From Myxococcales bacterium (GTDB lineage: Bacteria > Myxococcota_A > Polyangia > Palsa-1104 > JAEUJZ01), in the NCBI GenBank assembly GCA_016794465.1, contig JAEUKA010000037.1, forward strand, positions 1 through 64,000: 64,000 nt of DNA. The letters are read 5' to 3'. Shown here piece after piece: positions 25,589-35,555 of this stretch. Each line of letters starts with the position of its first letter. The first letter of the stretch is position 1. Under the pieces are notes generated by a model. The model made no database searches. It was given only the letters and a program-made list of their open reading frames with translations, and was not told where the DNA came from. The position numbers were made by a program, and so were the translations under genes.

Positions 25589-26992
25589 CTATAGAATGTA
25601 CTTCGATAAGTCGGGATTGCTGAGCACGCTCTCGACCCGCTGGCGCACGTACTCGGCGGTGATCTCGACCACCCAGTCGCCGTGCCGACCGACCTCGGGC
25701 GCCTCGAAGGACAGCTCGTCGAGCACACGCTCCAAGATCGTCGACAGTCGCCGCGCGCCGATGTCCTCGAGCATCCGGTTGGCGTCGCTGGCAATCCGGG
25801 CAATCTCGGCAATCGAGTCCTCGGCAAAGCGCAGCTTCACCCCTTCGGTCTGTAGCAGGGCCTCGTACTGACGACACAGCGAGTTTTCGGGCTCTCCGAG
25901 GATGCGCACCAGATCGGCCTGGGTCAGCGGCTGTAGCTCGACGCGAATCGGAAAGCGCCCTTGCAGCTCGGGAATCAGATCCGAGGGCTTGCTGACGTGA
26001 AACGCGCCCGCCGCGATGAACAGGATGTGATCGGTCTTGACCGGCCCATACTTGGTCGTCACCGTCGAGCCTTCGACAATCGGCAGCAGATCGCGCTGCA
26101 CCCCCTCGCGTGAGACATCCGGCCCCGAGGCCCGCTCGCGCCCGGCAATCTTATCCAGCTCGTCGACGAAGATGATGCCGGCCTGCTCGGCCCGATTTAC
26201 CGCCTCGCGCTGGACCTTGTCCATGTCGATGAGCTTCTGCGCTTCCTCCTGAATCAGCAGCTCTTTGGCCTCGGGAATCTTGATCTTGCGACGCTTTTTG
26301 CGCTGGCCGCCGAACAGGCTCTGTAGCTGCGACATGTCGAAGCCCATCTGCTCGAGGTTGGTGCCGGCAAAGACCTCGGCGGTGCCGCCTTGCTGCTCGC
26401 TCACCTCCAGCTCGACCTCGCGACTGTCGAGCTTGCCTTGCCGCAGCAGCTCGCGCAGCTTCTCACGGGTTGCCTGCTGACCACTGTCACGCTCGTCGCT
26501 CGGCGCTTCAATGGCCGGCGGGCGACCGGGCGTGCTTGCGGCACTGCGCGACGGCGGCGGCGGTGGCAGGAGCAGATCCAGCAGCCGCTCCTCGGCGGAC
26601 TCTCGGGCGCGACCTTGGACGGCGGCGCGCTCTTCGTCTTTGACCAGCTTGACCGACACCTCGGCCAGATCGCGCACCATCGAGTCGACATCACGCCCGA
26701 CGTAACCGACCTCGGTGAACTTGCTGGCCTCGACCTTGACGAACGGCGCACCGACGAGCTTGGCGAGCCGCCGGGCGATCTCGGTCTTGCCGACGCCGGT
26801 CGGGCCGATGAGGATGATGTTCTTGGGCGTGATCTCGTCGCGGAGCTGGCCATCGACTTGCTGCCGACGCCAGCGGTTGCGCAGGGCGATCGCGACGGCG
26901 CGCTTGGCATCACGCTGACCGACGATGTAGCGATCGAGTTCCTCGACGATGGCGCGCGGGGTGAGGTCTTTGGCCTCGCGACGGTCGCTCAT
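25589..26992 (-). CDS. hslU: HslU (ClpY) ATPase subunit of the HslUV protease
   Basis: A 467-residue AAA+ unfoldase that feeds proteins to HslV. It has Walker [10 protein letters not shown], the pore-loop-containing [14 protein letters not shown], the inserted I domain at about 110-240 (Ser/Pro-rich then EVSEQQGG), Walker [12 protein letters not shown], and the C-terminal LSKYIL tail that docks in HslV. The ATG at 26992 overlaps the hslV stop as ATGA. It is the third gene of a xerC-hslV-hslU operon. Confidence 0.97.
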   Translation of the reverse strand: MSDRREAKDLTPRAIVEELDRYIVGQRDAKRAVAIALRNRWRRQQVDGQLRDEITPKNIILIGPTGVGKTEIARRLAKLVGAPFVKVEASKFTEVGYVGRDVDSMVRDLAEVSVKLVKDEERAAVQGRARESAEERLLDLLLPPPPPSRSAASTPGRPPAIEAPSDERDSGQQATREKLRELLRQGKLDSREVELEVSEQQGGTAEVFAGTNLEQMGFDMSQLQSLFGGQRKKRRKIKIPEAKELLIQEEAQKLIDMDKVQREAVNRAEQAGIIFVDELDKIAGRERASGPDVSREGVQRDLLPIVEGSTVTTKYGPVKTDHILFIAAGAFHVSKPSDLIPELQGRFPIRVELQPLTQADLVRILGEPENSLCRQYEALLQTEGVKLRFAEDSIAEIARIASDANRMLEDIGARRLSTILERVLDELSFEAPEVGRHGDWVVEITAEYVRQRVESVLSNPDLSKYIL

Positions 26993-27528
26993 AGCAGCTC
27001 CTCGCAGCACAGCTGGGTGTTGGTGTAGATGCAGATCTCGCCGGCAATGCGCAGCGCTCGCTCGGTGATCTGACGTGCCGGTAGCTCGGTCGCCTCGCAC
27101 AGCGCCCGCGCCGCCGCCAGCGCAAACGGTCCACCCGAGCCGATCGCCGCCACGCCACTCTCGGGCTCGATGACATCGCCGCTGCCCGACAGCATCAGCG
27201 TGCGCTCGCGATCAGCGACCAGGATCATCGCTTCCAGCCGTCGCAGCGCCCGATCGGTCCGCCAGTCTTTGGCCAGCTCGACCGCCGCTCGCAGCAGCTG
27301 CTGGTTGTGTTCCTTGAGCTTGGCCTCGAGCCGCTCGAACAGCGCGATTCCGTCGGCGGCACTGCCCGCAAAGCCACCCAGCACCCGACCTTCGGCCATC
27401 TTGCGGACCTTCTTGGCCTGCGACTTGACGACGGTGTTGCCGAGCGTTACCTGGCCATCCGAGGCCATCGCGACTTGGTTTCCCCGCCGTACACACAGCA
27501 CGGTGGTGGCATGAATGATCTCGCTCAT
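26989..27528 (-). CDS. hslV: HslV (ClpQ) peptidase subunit
   Basis: A 179-residue threonine protease with the proteasome-beta fold. The N-terminus [15 protein letters not shown] shows a short propeptide to be removed so that the first Thr of TTVL becomes the nucleophile. [18 protein letters not shown] and [14 protein letters not shown] are conserved blocks. The start at 27528 overlaps the xerC stop as ATGA, with AAGGA nine bases upstream inside xerC; the stop overlaps hslU. This three-gene order is known from several bacterial phyla. Confidence 0.97.
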   Translation of the reverse strand: MSEIIHATTVLCVRRGNQVAMASDGQVTLGNTVVKSQAKKVRKMAEGRVLGGFAGSAADGIALFERLEAKLKEHNQQLLRAAVELAKDWRTDRALRRLEAMILVADRERTLMLSGSGDVIEPESGVAAIGSGGPFALAAARALCEATELPARQITERALRIAGEICIYTNTQLCCEELL

Positions 27529-28565
27529 CGTGGAGTTTCCTTGGCACCCGGCGGCTTTTCCGTCGAAAGCGACGTGGCGTGGGCGTGCGGATGATGCTGA
27601 TATTGGTCCCAAAGATACTGTAAGTCGACGTGGGCGTAGCGCGCCGTGGTCGATAGGTTTTGGTGGCCGAGCAGCTCTTGAATCGAGCGCAGATCCGCCC
27701 CCGAGCCGAGCAGGTGCGTCGCGTAGCTGTGGCGCAGCGCGTGCGGATGAGTCGGCGGCAGGCCACTTTCCGTCGTCGCTCGATCGAGGACCCGCCGCAC
27801 CTCGCGCACCCCGAGCCGCTGCCCACGTACCGACAGAAACACCGCCTTTTCGTCGCAGAGCCCGGTCTTGGGATGCGTAAGCTCGGCTCGCTTGGCTAGA
27901 TACGCAGCGACGGCATCCATGGCTTTGCGGCCCGCCGGCACCAGGCGATCTTTGCGACCTTTGCCGCGCAGCACCCGCAGCACCAAGATCGGCTCGTCGC
28001 CACTCTTTGTCCCCGGATCTTCCGTCGCAATGTCGTCGAGATTGAGCTGCACCGCCTCGCTGACCCGTAGCCCACCGCCGTAGAGCAGCTCCAGCAGCGC
28101 CCGGTCCCGCAGCCGCACCGCCTGCTTCGACGCATCGTCCTCGTCCGTCGGCACCATCGGGTCGAGCAGCGCCGAGGTCTGCTCGGGCGTAAAGAACTTC
28201 GGCAGCGGCAGCTCGGCCTTCTTGCGCTGCACCAGCTGCGCGACGTTCTCGTCCACCAGCTTGTTCCGGCGCAGGTAGTCGAAAAACGAGCGCAGCGCCG
28301 ACAGCTTGCGACTGGTCGTCAGAGGCTTTTCCCCGCCGTGACGACTCGCCAAAAAGCTGCGCACCGCCCACAGGTCCAGGTCACTCACCGAGAGGGGCCG
28401 CCCTTTTTTCAGCTGCACCGTCTGCAAAAACTCGCTCAAGTTGGTGCGATAGGCGCGGACTGTCTCGGGTGACAGGCGACGGACGTGCTGAAGCTCACCC
28501 AGATAGGCCGTGACCAGATCGGCGAGCGGCACCGAGGGCGCTGGCTGCGAAGAATCGACCGACAC
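27525..28565 (-). CDS. xerC: XerC-type tyrosine recombinase
   Basis: A 346-residue site-specific recombinase that would resolve chromosome dimers at dif with XerD. The N-terminal SAM-like DNA-binding half is at about 10-110. The catalytic half has GGGLRVSE (Arg), RGKGRKDR (Lys), [12 protein letters not shown] (His-x-x-Arg), [16 protein letters not shown] (His and the nucleophilic Tyr). An acidic insert (DEDDASKQ and [11 protein letters not shown]) makes it about 45 residues longer than E. coli XerC. The start is GTG. It heads the hslVU operon and lies 30 bases after the acyltransferase-like gene. Confidence 0.92.
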   Translation of the reverse strand: MSVDSSQPAPSVPLADLVTAYLGELQHVRRLSPETVRAYRTNLSEFLQTVQLKKGRPLSVSDLDLWAVRSFLASRHGGEKPLTTSRKLSALRSFFDYLRRNKLVDENVAQLVQRKKAELPLPKFFTPEQTSALLDPMVPTDEDDASKQAVRLRDRALLELLYGGGLRVSEAVQLNLDDIATEDPGTKSGDEPILVLRVLRGKGRKDRLVPAGRKAMDAVAAYLAKRAELTHPKTGLCDEKAVFLSVRGQRLGVREVRRVLDRATTESGLPPTHPHALRHSYATHLLGSGADLRSIQELLGHQNLSTTARYAHVDLQYLWDQYQHHPHAHATSLSTEKPPGAKETPR

Positions 28566-28595
28566 GGCGGCAGCATACTCCGCACCGGCCCCAAT

Positions 28596-29657
28596 TCAAC
28601 TTCGCTCGGGCTTGCGCTCACCCTCGACGCGGAACCAGGCGCAAACGACCATCAAGATCGCCACCACCACCCACAGCATCGTCGCAGTGATCGGATCGAG
28701 CTTGTGTTTGATGGTGTACGGCGCGCTGTTGTAGACGATGTCCAGGTGAACCATATAGACCAACAGCGAGGCCTGCCCGAGGAGCCGCGTCGGCGAAAAG
28801 CCGGTCGTTAGCTGGAGCCGCTCGACGAGATACGAGGCAGCCGTACCGACCAGGCAGAACGCGGTGCGGTAAAAGAAAATAAACGGCGGCTCGACCTTGA
28901 TCGTCGGCGTCGAGGAAAACACCGGCAGGTGCAGTTTTTCGATGCCATAGCCGCACAGCCACACCAGCACACCCGCCCCTACCGTCCACCACATCGCCTG
29001 CTCGAGCCGGTCTTGGCGGGCCGCCCGCAGCCACAGCGCTCCGACGGCGGCTCCGGTCAGCGTGTAGGACAGCCACGGCAAGATCGGAAACTGCCCGAGC
29101 GGATGCGCACCCGGCCACAGATACGCCAACAGCGGGCCCGGCCCGGACGGTGCGCCGAGCTTCTGCAGCGTCGGAGTCATCGCCGCAATCAGCAGCGCCA
29201 GCCCAAGCGGTCGCCACGGCACCCGCCGGTCTTCCAGATCACGCGGCGACGCCACAAACGCCGTGATCATCAGCGACAGGCCGATGCACTGCAGCACGTC
29301 CACTTTGAGCATCGCCAGCGCATCTTTGCTCTTCGCGCCGGCAAACAGCCACTCGGCGATGCGGTAGCCGTAGCCGATCAGGAACACCTCGAAGCCCCGC
29401 CAGAACGCGCCCATCCGCGCCGCCGCGATCGGGACACTGCGCCGAGCATCGCTCGCAAAGCGCATCGCCAGTGACACCCCGGCCAGAAACAGGAACATCC
29501 GCGCCGGCAGCCCACCCAGCTTGAGCCGCGCCCAGATCCACCACGTTCCTTGCCGATAGGGCTCGGCCGTCCATGCGTCGTAGGCGTGCGTCTGAATCAT
29601 CAGGATGCACGCCAGGCCTCGGAACCAGTCGATAAAGCCGAATCGTTGCGACTGCAC
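28596..29657 (-). CDS. DUF1624 / heparan-alpha-glucosaminide N-acetyltransferase-like membrane protein
   Basis: A 353-residue polytopic protein with about ten hydrophobic helices. The N-terminal RFGFIDWFRGLACILMIQTHAYD and the VDVLQCIGLSL block resemble the HGSNAT-catalytic/DUF1624 family, membrane enzymes that transfer acetyl groups across the membrane onto sugars. The start is GTG with GAGGT about nine bases upstream. It probably leads the xerC-hslVU transcript (30-base gap). The acceptor sugar is unknown. Confidence 0.75.
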   Translation of the reverse strand: MQSQRFGFIDWFRGLACILMIQTHAYDAWTAEPYRQGTWWIWARLKLGGLPARMFLFLAGVSLAMRFASDARRSVPIAAARMGAFWRGFEVFLIGYGYRIAEWLFAGAKSKDALAMLKVDVLQCIGLSLMITAFVASPRDLEDRRVPWRPLGLALLIAAMTPTLQKLGAPSGPGPLLAYLWPGAHPLGQFPILPWLSYTLTGAAVGALWLRAARQDRLEQAMWWTVGAGVLVWLCGYGIEKLHLPVFSSTPTIKVEPPFIFFYRTAFCLVGTAASYLVERLQLTTGFSPTRLLGQASLLVYMVHLDIVYNSAPYTIKHKLDPITATMLWVVVAILMVVCAWFRVEGERKPERS

Positions 29658-29707
29658 GCTGCCAGAACCTCAGAGCATGTTCTGCAAGACCAATCGATGT
29701 TCCCACA

Positions 29708-31642
29708 TCAAGTGGCTGGTTCAGAAATACAGACGGGCAAAGTCGCCGCCGAGACAAAGTTGCTCTGCTGCCACAGCCCGTCATACAGCGTCCGCATCGC
29801 GTGGTAGTTCCACAGCTTGAGCCGATGACCCGCTGGCGCGCTGCCGATGACCTGAGCGTCGCGGATGCTGCCGTCGGGCCCGATCGTGACGGTGATGATG
29901 CCGTCGCCAAAGACGGTGCGCTCGGGCTCGATGTGGACGGAGTGCTCGACGCCGTCGATGCGACCGACGATGCGGCCCGGCGTGACCACAAAGCCGTCTT
30001 GGTGGTGGGCGGTGGCGTAGCTTTCGAGCGATGAAAAGAAGCGCGGCTTGAGCTTGTACGGCCCACCCCACTCGGGACAGAAGATGTCGCAGTTGCCGCA
30101 CTCGTTGCAGGCGTCGGCAAAGTTGGCGATCTGGACGGTTTCGCGCAGGGAAAACTCGCCGGCTCGCTCGCTGCGCAGGCTGCCATCGCCGCTGACCACC
30201 CAATCGAGGAGCGGAATCGGATCGATCTTGGGCGTGCTGATCGCAAAGTTGGCATCGTTCGGGCAGACCGCGATGCACTTGTCGCAGCTTAAGCAGTCAA
30301 ACAGCGCCAGCGTGCTCTTCACCCGACGGGGCGAGCCGCTGTTTTTGGCGGCGGAGTAGCGCGGATCGGCAACGACCCGAGCGGCATAGTCTGTAAGACA
30401 ATTCACCATTCCGCCGCTTTTTTCGACCAGATCGGCAATCGTCGCGGCTCCGGCCTGCGCCAGCTTGTCCGGCATGGACTCCAGGTAGCGCGCCATCCGT
30501 CCGTAGCCGCCCGGTCGAAGCAGATCGGTGCAGACCGTGACCGGCAGCAGTCCACAGGCCACCACCTCGGCGCAGTTCTTCTGGTCGATGCCGCCGGAAA
30601 ACGAGATCGGCACCTGTCCCGCCGTCGCTTCGGCAAAGCGCGCCGCGAGCAGCGTCGCCAGCACATGCAGAGGCTGCCCCGACAGGTACATCAGCTCCTC
30701 GCTGGCGGGGAAGAACGGCTTGTGGTTCTTGACGACCAGGGTGTTGGAAAACTTGACCCCGAGCCGACAGCCCGCCCGCTGCGCCGCCGTCCGCAGTCGC
30801 GAGACAAGCTGTAGCGCATCGTCCCACGTCAGATCGCTATCGAACGCCTGCCGCGACAGCCGTAGGTCTTTGTAGCCGAGCTTTTGACATAGCAGCTCTT
30901 CGACCTGCGCAAAGCCGAGCAGCGTCGGGTTGAGCTTGACCACCACGTGATACTGATGGCGCGAAAACAGGTGCTCGACGATGCGCTCGATCTCGCCCGG
31001 CGGACAGCCGTGAAACGTCGACAGCGTCACGCAGCCCGACAGCTCGGCGGGAATGTCGTCGGGGAGGTGGGCCCGCAGCTCGCGCGGCAGCTCGGCTCTC
31101 AGCTTGTCGAGCAGCAGCGACGCATCGCGCATCTCATCCAGCCACGCCGCCACCTGCGGACTCTTGATCCCGTCGAGCGAATAGCCGACCGAGATATCAA
31201 ACAGCGTGTCCAGCTCGTCTTTTCGCAGCCCCTGCGGATTCAGCTTCTGGATCGCATGGATCAGCAGCCAGCCCTTGGCGTACTCGGCGAGCGACTCGTG
31301 CAGGCGCAGCTCTTGCGACCACTCGACGTTGTAGCCGACATTCTCTACGTCGATGCACGGACGGGGAATGTTCAGGGTGTCGTTGACCTGCACTGTCTTC
31401 AGCTCCATCACCCGCGCGCCGCCGAGCCACGCCAGGATCAGGTTCTGCGCCAGCTGGGTGTGCGGACCCGCCGCCGGCCCAATCGGACTCGCCGCCCGCC
31501 GACCATGAAGCGACACCGACAGATCCGCCGTCGAGCCCGGATACATCCGATGCCTCGGCAGGTCGTAGATGGCACCGCGCTGCGCTGACTCGTGGACCAG
31601 GCGGGCGAGCAGGTGCGACAGCGGCTGGGGAATCAGGTGCAT
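29708..31642 (-). CDS. YgfK-like iron-sulfur oxidoreductase subunit, short form
   Basis: A 644-residue protein related to E. coli YgfK (putative selenate reductase/dihydropyrimidine-dehydrogenase-like). Residues about 35-420 form an FMN-type TIM barrel region (SPIGPAAGPHTQLAQNLI, MELKTVQV, TFHGCPPGEIERI, VKLNPTLLGF, ISFSGGIDQKN). Two ferredoxin motifs follow: FDCLSCDKCIAVCP near 447 and ACNECGNCDIFCPEW near 515. The FAD/NAD(P)-binding segment of full-length YgfK (about 1,030 residues) is missing, so a separate reductase partner is likely. The ATG at 31642 fits the family; a TTG at 31678 is an alternative. The start codon lies within a perfect palindrome. Confidence 0.78.
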   Translation of the reverse strand: MHLIPQPLSHLLARLVHESAQRGAIYDLPRHRMYPGSTADLSVSLHGRRAASPIGPAAGPHTQLAQNLILAWLGGARVMELKTVQVNDTLNIPRPCIDVENVGYNVEWSQELRLHESLAEYAKGWLLIHAIQKLNPQGLRKDELDTLFDISVGYSLDGIKSPQVAAWLDEMRDASLLLDKLRAELPRELRAHLPDDIPAELSGCVTLSTFHGCPPGEIERIVEHLFSRHQYHVVVKLNPTLLGFAQVEELLCQKLGYKDLRLSRQAFDSDLTWDDALQLVSRLRTAAQRAGCRLGVKFSNTLVVKNHKPFFPASEELMYLSGQPLHVLATLLAARFAEATAGQVPISFSGGIDQKNCAEVVACGLLPVTVCTDLLRPGGYGRMARYLESMPDKLAQAGAATIADLVEKSGGMVNCLTDYAARVVADPRYSAAKNSGSPRRVKSTLALFDCLSCDKCIAVCPNDANFAISTPKIDPIPLLDWVVSGDGSLRSERAGEFSLRETVQIANFADACNECGNCDIFCPEWGGPYKLKPRFFSSLESYATAHHQDGFVVTPGRIVGRIDGVEHSVHIEPERTVFGDGIITVTIGPDGSIRDAQVIGSAPAGHRLKLWNYHAMRTLYDGLWQQSNFVSAATLPVCISEPAT

Positions 31643-31663
31643 CGGGAAGGTATCTTCCCGATG
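31640..31663 (-). promoter_or_regulatory. Perfect 10-bp inverted repeat over the ygfK-like start codon
   Basis: catcgggaag and cttcccgatg flank the loop gtat. In the minus-strand message the ATG start is the last three bases of the 3' arm, so folding would hide the start codon. It may be an RNA switch for translation or a DNA operator. No T-run follows, so it is not a terminator. Confidence 0.6.
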
Positions 31664-31691
31664 ATCGCCTTCAGGCAAGCAAAAATCTCGA

Positions 31692-34600
31692 TCAAGTAGC
31701 GGGAGAAGCGGCGGGCTCGGTCAGCGGTGGAAAGACCAGCTGCGCAGCGGCAGAGACGGGCAGGGCGGGGTCGCTTTGGTAGCGGGCCAGCCGGTCGCGC
31801 CGGGCCGACGTGAAGCCTTGGCCTTTGACGGCAGCCGCTTGCAGCGCTCGGACGGCGAGCAGGCGCAAGGAGTCGTGACGGCTACTGCCCAGGCGCAGCT
31901 CCAGCGCTTCCAGATCCTCACCGCGCATGGACTGAACGGCGTGCTCGGCTGCGGCAAGCGACTCCAGCGTCAAGTGACCTGCATCGCCGAGACGCTCCAG
32001 CCACAGCACCAGCTCTTCGGGCTCGGCCAGCTGCGCCGCCGCTCGCAGCTGCAGGGTGGCCAGGTGCGGCTCAGTTCCCAGGACCTGCAGCGTCACTTGT
32101 CCCAGCGCCACCAGCAGCTTGCTCTTGCGGTCAAACGCGCTCCCCAGCTGCTCGACCATCACCGCCAAGGCGCGTCGGTTGGGCCGGGTCTTGAGAAGCT
32201 GCGCCTGATACGCCGCCACATCGACTGGCAAGGCCCGCCGCAGCACCGCCTGCATCGCAGCCTGCACCTCGTCGTAATAGCGCGAGTCGAGCCGCGACAG
32301 ACACGCCGACAAGAACAGGCGCTGGTGATCGTGTAGAGGCAGGCTCGGCGCTTTGGCCAGCAGCTCTCGCCGCGCTTCGGGCTCGGGCCGGTTGAGCACT
32401 TTCGCCAGCAGCTGCGCCAGCCGGGCATCGCTGCGCTCGGTCAGTCGCTCCGCCGGAATGTCGCCCACCCGAGTCGCCATCACAAAGTCCGGTCCGGTCG
32501 CCGCCCGCTCCAGCACCTGCCAGGTCTCTTCGCGCTCTAGGTGATCCCACAGCGCCCGACACAGCGCGATCCGCACATCGCGGTGCAGCTCGGGCTTATC
32601 GAGCCCAATCAGCAGCGCGTACGCATCGTCACTGCGCAGCTCGCCGAGCAGCCGCAGCACTTCCTTGGCCACCGTCACTTTCTTCAGCGACACCGACCGC
32701 AGCGTCGCCACCGCCTGCGCCACCGGCATATCGAACAGCGCCTTGCGTAGCCCATAGATCGCAAACCGCGCCCGCTGATCTTCCAGGCACGCCAGCAGCT
32801 TTGGCACCCCTTGCCCGGCATCAAGCCGCGCCAGCGTCCGAATCGCTCGCTCGCTCACCGCGGGCCGCTTGTCTTCACACAGCGCAATCAGCGCCTCGCC
32901 CGAGGTATAGGCCTGACCGCACAGCCGCTCCATCGCCCACAGCACCGTTGGCGTGTCGCGATCCGAGTCGCCATACAGCCCACGCAGCAGCGCGGTAAAC
33001 AGCAGCTGCTGCTCGATGTTCCAGCGAAAAAAACCGTCGTGGAAGGGCAGCACCCAGCGCGTCTTGCCGGTGGCAAAGCGGCCACTCACCACCTCCCCGG
33101 CCAGATACGGGGTCAGCAGGTCTTGGCGCCGCTTGTGCAGGTACTGCCACACCATCGGCACACAGAGGAAGCTGCGATCGCGCTTGAGCGCTCTGGGAAT
33201 CAGCCGCTCGAGCATCGCCGCGTGACCGTGTCGCACTGCCGAAAGCAGCAGCTCGGCCTGGTGCGGATAGACCGTACGCAGCAGCGCCGTCTCAATGCTC
33301 GCTTCCACCTGTGCCGGGATGCGGTCGAGGGTGCGAATCAGCAGCGCCAGCTGGGCATCCCAGCTCTTGTCAACCCAGTGCTTGACGATGTCGGCGACAC
33401 AGCGGTCAAAGCGCGGGCGCTGGTGCTGATAAAACAGCAGCAAGATGCCGCAGGACACCGCCGCACTCGCCGTCCGGGCCATGACCTTCTCGAGCAGCTC
33501 TGGCAGCCCTGCCACCAGGCTGATGCGTCGTCCCAGGCTCTCGGTCAGCGTCCACAGCTGGCTCTCGCGCTCGCGGGCCGACCACGACTCGGCAACTTGC
33601 AGCAGTGGCCGACTGAGCTTCTGTACTTCGTCATCGCTCAGCTGGTCGCCGAGTCCCGGCGCGTAGATCGTCCCGCGCTCTTTGAGCAGCGTCCCCAGCC
33701 ACTTGGCACCCCACTCGCCATCCAGAAAGAACAGCCGGATCACCAGCCGCTCTGCCGCCTTCGCCGTGGCCGGTGACAGATCCGCCGCATCGAGCCCATC
33801 ACGCACCAGCTGCGCGACCACCGGCAGGTGACGCCGCTCCCACACCGCTTTGGGCCAGGCAGCCAGCGCGTGAAACATTCGCAGCCGGACGGGATCTTGC
33901 TCGAACTTCTTGCCGGAGCAGCTGCGCAGCGCTTCGTCCACCCAGGCGGGCTGAACCGGCAGCCGACCGGCAACGCCCAGCAGCGCCGAAAGCGCGTGGC
34001 CTCGCAGCTCGCCTTCGGGATGCCCCAGATAGGCCACAAGGTGCGGCTGCGCCTCGGCCCACGGCAGCAGCGAGGCGTACAAGATGCGCTGCTCGGGCCG
34101 GGTCGCGAGCGCCGTCACTTGCAGCAGGTGTCGCCGGGCCTCGCGCTCGGCCAGATCGTTGGGTAACAGCTGGACCACGCTGCGATCGATGACGCCATCG
34201 CCATTTTGGCAAGCCGCCGACCACGCTTGATAGATCCGCTCGCGCTGCGCTGCCGGCTCGCCGGGGATAGACGGTAGCTCGCGCAGCAGCCGCGCACCCC
34301 AGCTGGGCTCGCGCAGCTTGCTTGTGGCAAATGCCTGCACCACCGCTGCTTTCTCGGCCTCCCCGAGCTTGCGAAACCACACCTGCGGACTGCCCAGGGC
34401 CAGCCGGTTCTCTGCCACCAAGTACGAAAGCTGGGCCGCCGACAGTCGCTTGGTGCGGTGCTCGTACAGTCCAGCGGGCAGGCGCAGCTGATGACGCTGA
34501 CACAGGTCGGCCAGCTCACCGGGGCGGCGCTCGCACAGTGGACGGAGCATGACGGGCGGCAGCGCCTCACCGTGTCGCAGCAGCGCGTCGGCAAGAGCCA

Positions 34601-35270
34601 GCGCCGCATCCGGGGTCCGCACCGCCAAGGTCAAGAGCGAGCGCGGGACCTCGATCTTCCAGTGCCCGGTCAGCGGACCTTTGCCAAGCTCCACGCACGC
34701 GGCTTCGGCAAAGCGCCCCGGATGACTCAGCACCAAGCGAGCAAAGAACGCCGTACTGGGCTGACGAAGCGCGCGCGGCAAGTGACGCACCAGACCGGCA
34801 TCAGAGCACAGCGGCACAAGCTCGGTCAGCCACGCCCCCTGCGAGCCTTCCGCAAGCTGATCGCAGAGCGCATCGATGGGCGCGGTCCGGCCATGGCGGC
34901 GGAGCTGCTGCGCCATCGGCAGGTGACAGCGCGCCACGAACGCCTGCTTCAGCGCGACGGTGGCCTCGGCATCGCTACAGCACAGCGCCACCAGCTTTTT
35001 CGCCAGGCCGCGCACCAGCCGAGACGGATCGGACAGCCCCGCCAGCACCTGCGCGCCATCGCGACTGCCGAGGCAGCTCTTCAGGACCAGGCGCCGCACG
35101 AACGGCTGGTCTTGCCACAGCTCGGCGAGCAGGCGCTTGGCCTTCGGGTCCTTTCGCGACAGCTCCCCCAGCGCCACCATCGTCCGGACCCGCTCGTCAT
35201 GCACCTGCTCGGCGAGCTTTTCGACAAAGCGCGCTCGCTCGCACAGCTCGACTCCTGGCAGCTTGGCCAT
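31692..35270 (-). CDS. Large HEAT-like alpha-helical repeat protein
   Basis: A 1,192-residue protein made almost wholly of Leu/Ala-rich helices arranged as HEAT-like pairs (for example VRTMVALGELSRKDPKAKRL, RGHALSALLGVAGRLPVQPA, SERAIRTLARLDAGQGVPKL). It has no signal peptide, membrane segment or catalytic motif that I can identify. Such solenoids are usually scaffolds. The ATG at 35270 has a G-rich ribosome site upstream; ten more in-frame codons lie before it. It is 49 bases upstream of the ygfK-like gene, so the two may be cotranscribed, and it is divergent from the 50-residue basic gene. Confidence 0.75.
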   Translation of the reverse strand: MAKLPGVELCERARFVEKLAEQVHDERVRTMVALGELSRKDPKAKRLLAELWQDQPFVRRLVLKSCLGSRDGAQVLAGLSDPSRLVRGLAKKLVALCCSDAEATVALKQAFVARCHLPMAQQLRRHGRTAPIDALCDQLAEGSQGAWLTELVPLCSDAGLVRHLPRALRQPSTAFFARLVLSHPGRFAEAACVELGKGPLTGHWKIEVPRSLLTLAVRTPDAALALADALLRHGEALPPVMLRPLCERRPGELADLCQRHQLRLPAGLYEHRTKRLSAAQLSYLVAENRLALGSPQVWFRKLGEAEKAAVVQAFATSKLREPSWGARLLRELPSIPGEPAAQRERIYQAWSAACQNGDGVIDRSVVQLLPNDLAEREARRHLLQVTALATRPEQRILYASLLPWAEAQPHLVAYLGHPEGELRGHALSALLGVAGRLPVQPAWVDEALRSCSGKKFEQDPVRLRMFHALAAWPKAVWERRHLPVVAQLVRDGLDAADLSPATAKAAERLVIRLFFLDGEWGAKWLGTLLKERGTIYAPGLGDQLSDDEVQKLSRPLLQVAESWSARERESQLWTLTESLGRRISLVAGLPELLEKVMARTASAAVSCGILLLFYQHQRPRFDRCVADIVKHWVDKSWDAQLALLIRTLDRIPAQVEASIETALLRTVYPHQAELLLSAVRHGHAAMLERLIPRALKRDRSFLCVPMVWQYLHKRRQDLLTPYLAGEVVSGRFATGKTRWVLPFHDGFFRWNIEQQLLFTALLRGLYGDSDRDTPTVLWAMERLCGQAYTSGEALIALCEDKRPAVSERAIRTLARLDAGQGVPKLLACLEDQRARFAIYGLRKALFDMPVAQAVATLRSVSLKKVTVAKEVLRLLGELRSDDAYALLIGLDKPELHRDVRIALCRALWDHLEREETWQVLERAATGPDFVMATRVGDIPAERLTERSDARLAQLLAKVLNRPEPEARRELLAKAPSLPLHDHQRLFLSACLSRLDSRYYDEVQAAMQAVLRRALPVDVAAYQAQLLKTRPNRRALAVMVEQLGSAFDRKSKLLVALGQVTLQVLGTEPHLATLQLRAAAQLAEPEELVLWLERLGDAGHLTLESLAAAEHAVQSMRGEDLEALELRLGSSRHDSLRLLAVRALQAAAVKGQGFTSARRDRLARYQSDPALPVSAAAQLVFPPLTEPAASPAT

Positions 35271-35401
35271 CGCAGCGCCCCCCCTTTGGGCTGCGGCCAT
35301 TTTATCCTGTGGTCGCGGGAATTTGGGCCTTCTCGCGGGCCCCCAACGTGGGATAGGCTCCGGTTTCGATAGTCATCATTCCCCCTTACCGAAGGTCGAA
35401 C

Positions 35402-35554
35402 ATGAGCCGTACCAAGCGAAAAGTGTCCAATCGTGCCAAAACCCACATTGCCGGCGTCAAGAAGGCCCGCAAGCGTCGCATCAGGGCCTCTGGCGCGACC
35501 CGCAACGTCCACAGCCGCCGCGCCCGCCGCGCCCGCAAGCTCGCCGCCAAGTAA
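35402..35554 (+). CDS. 50-residue very basic protein
   Basis: A short ORF, MSRTKRKVSNRAKTHIAGVK... ending RRARRARKLAAK, in which about 40 percent of residues are Arg or Lys and only one hydrophobic patch (HIAGV) exists. The composition suggests an RNA- or DNA-binding protein like small ribosomal proteins or histone-like tails. GAAGG lies about eight bases before the ATG. It stands alone, divergent from the HEAT gene and followed by tandem repeats. I recognise no family. Confidence 0.6.
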   Translation: MSRTKRKVSNRAKTHIAGVKKARKRRIRASGATRNVHSRRARRARKLAAK

Positions 35555-35555
35555 A

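Noticed and set aside
27525..28565. XerC-like recombinase as part of an integron or mobile element
   Set aside because: The gene heads a conserved xerC-hslV-hslU operon with ATGA overlaps, and there are no att-like repeats or cargo genes, so it is a housekeeping recombinase.
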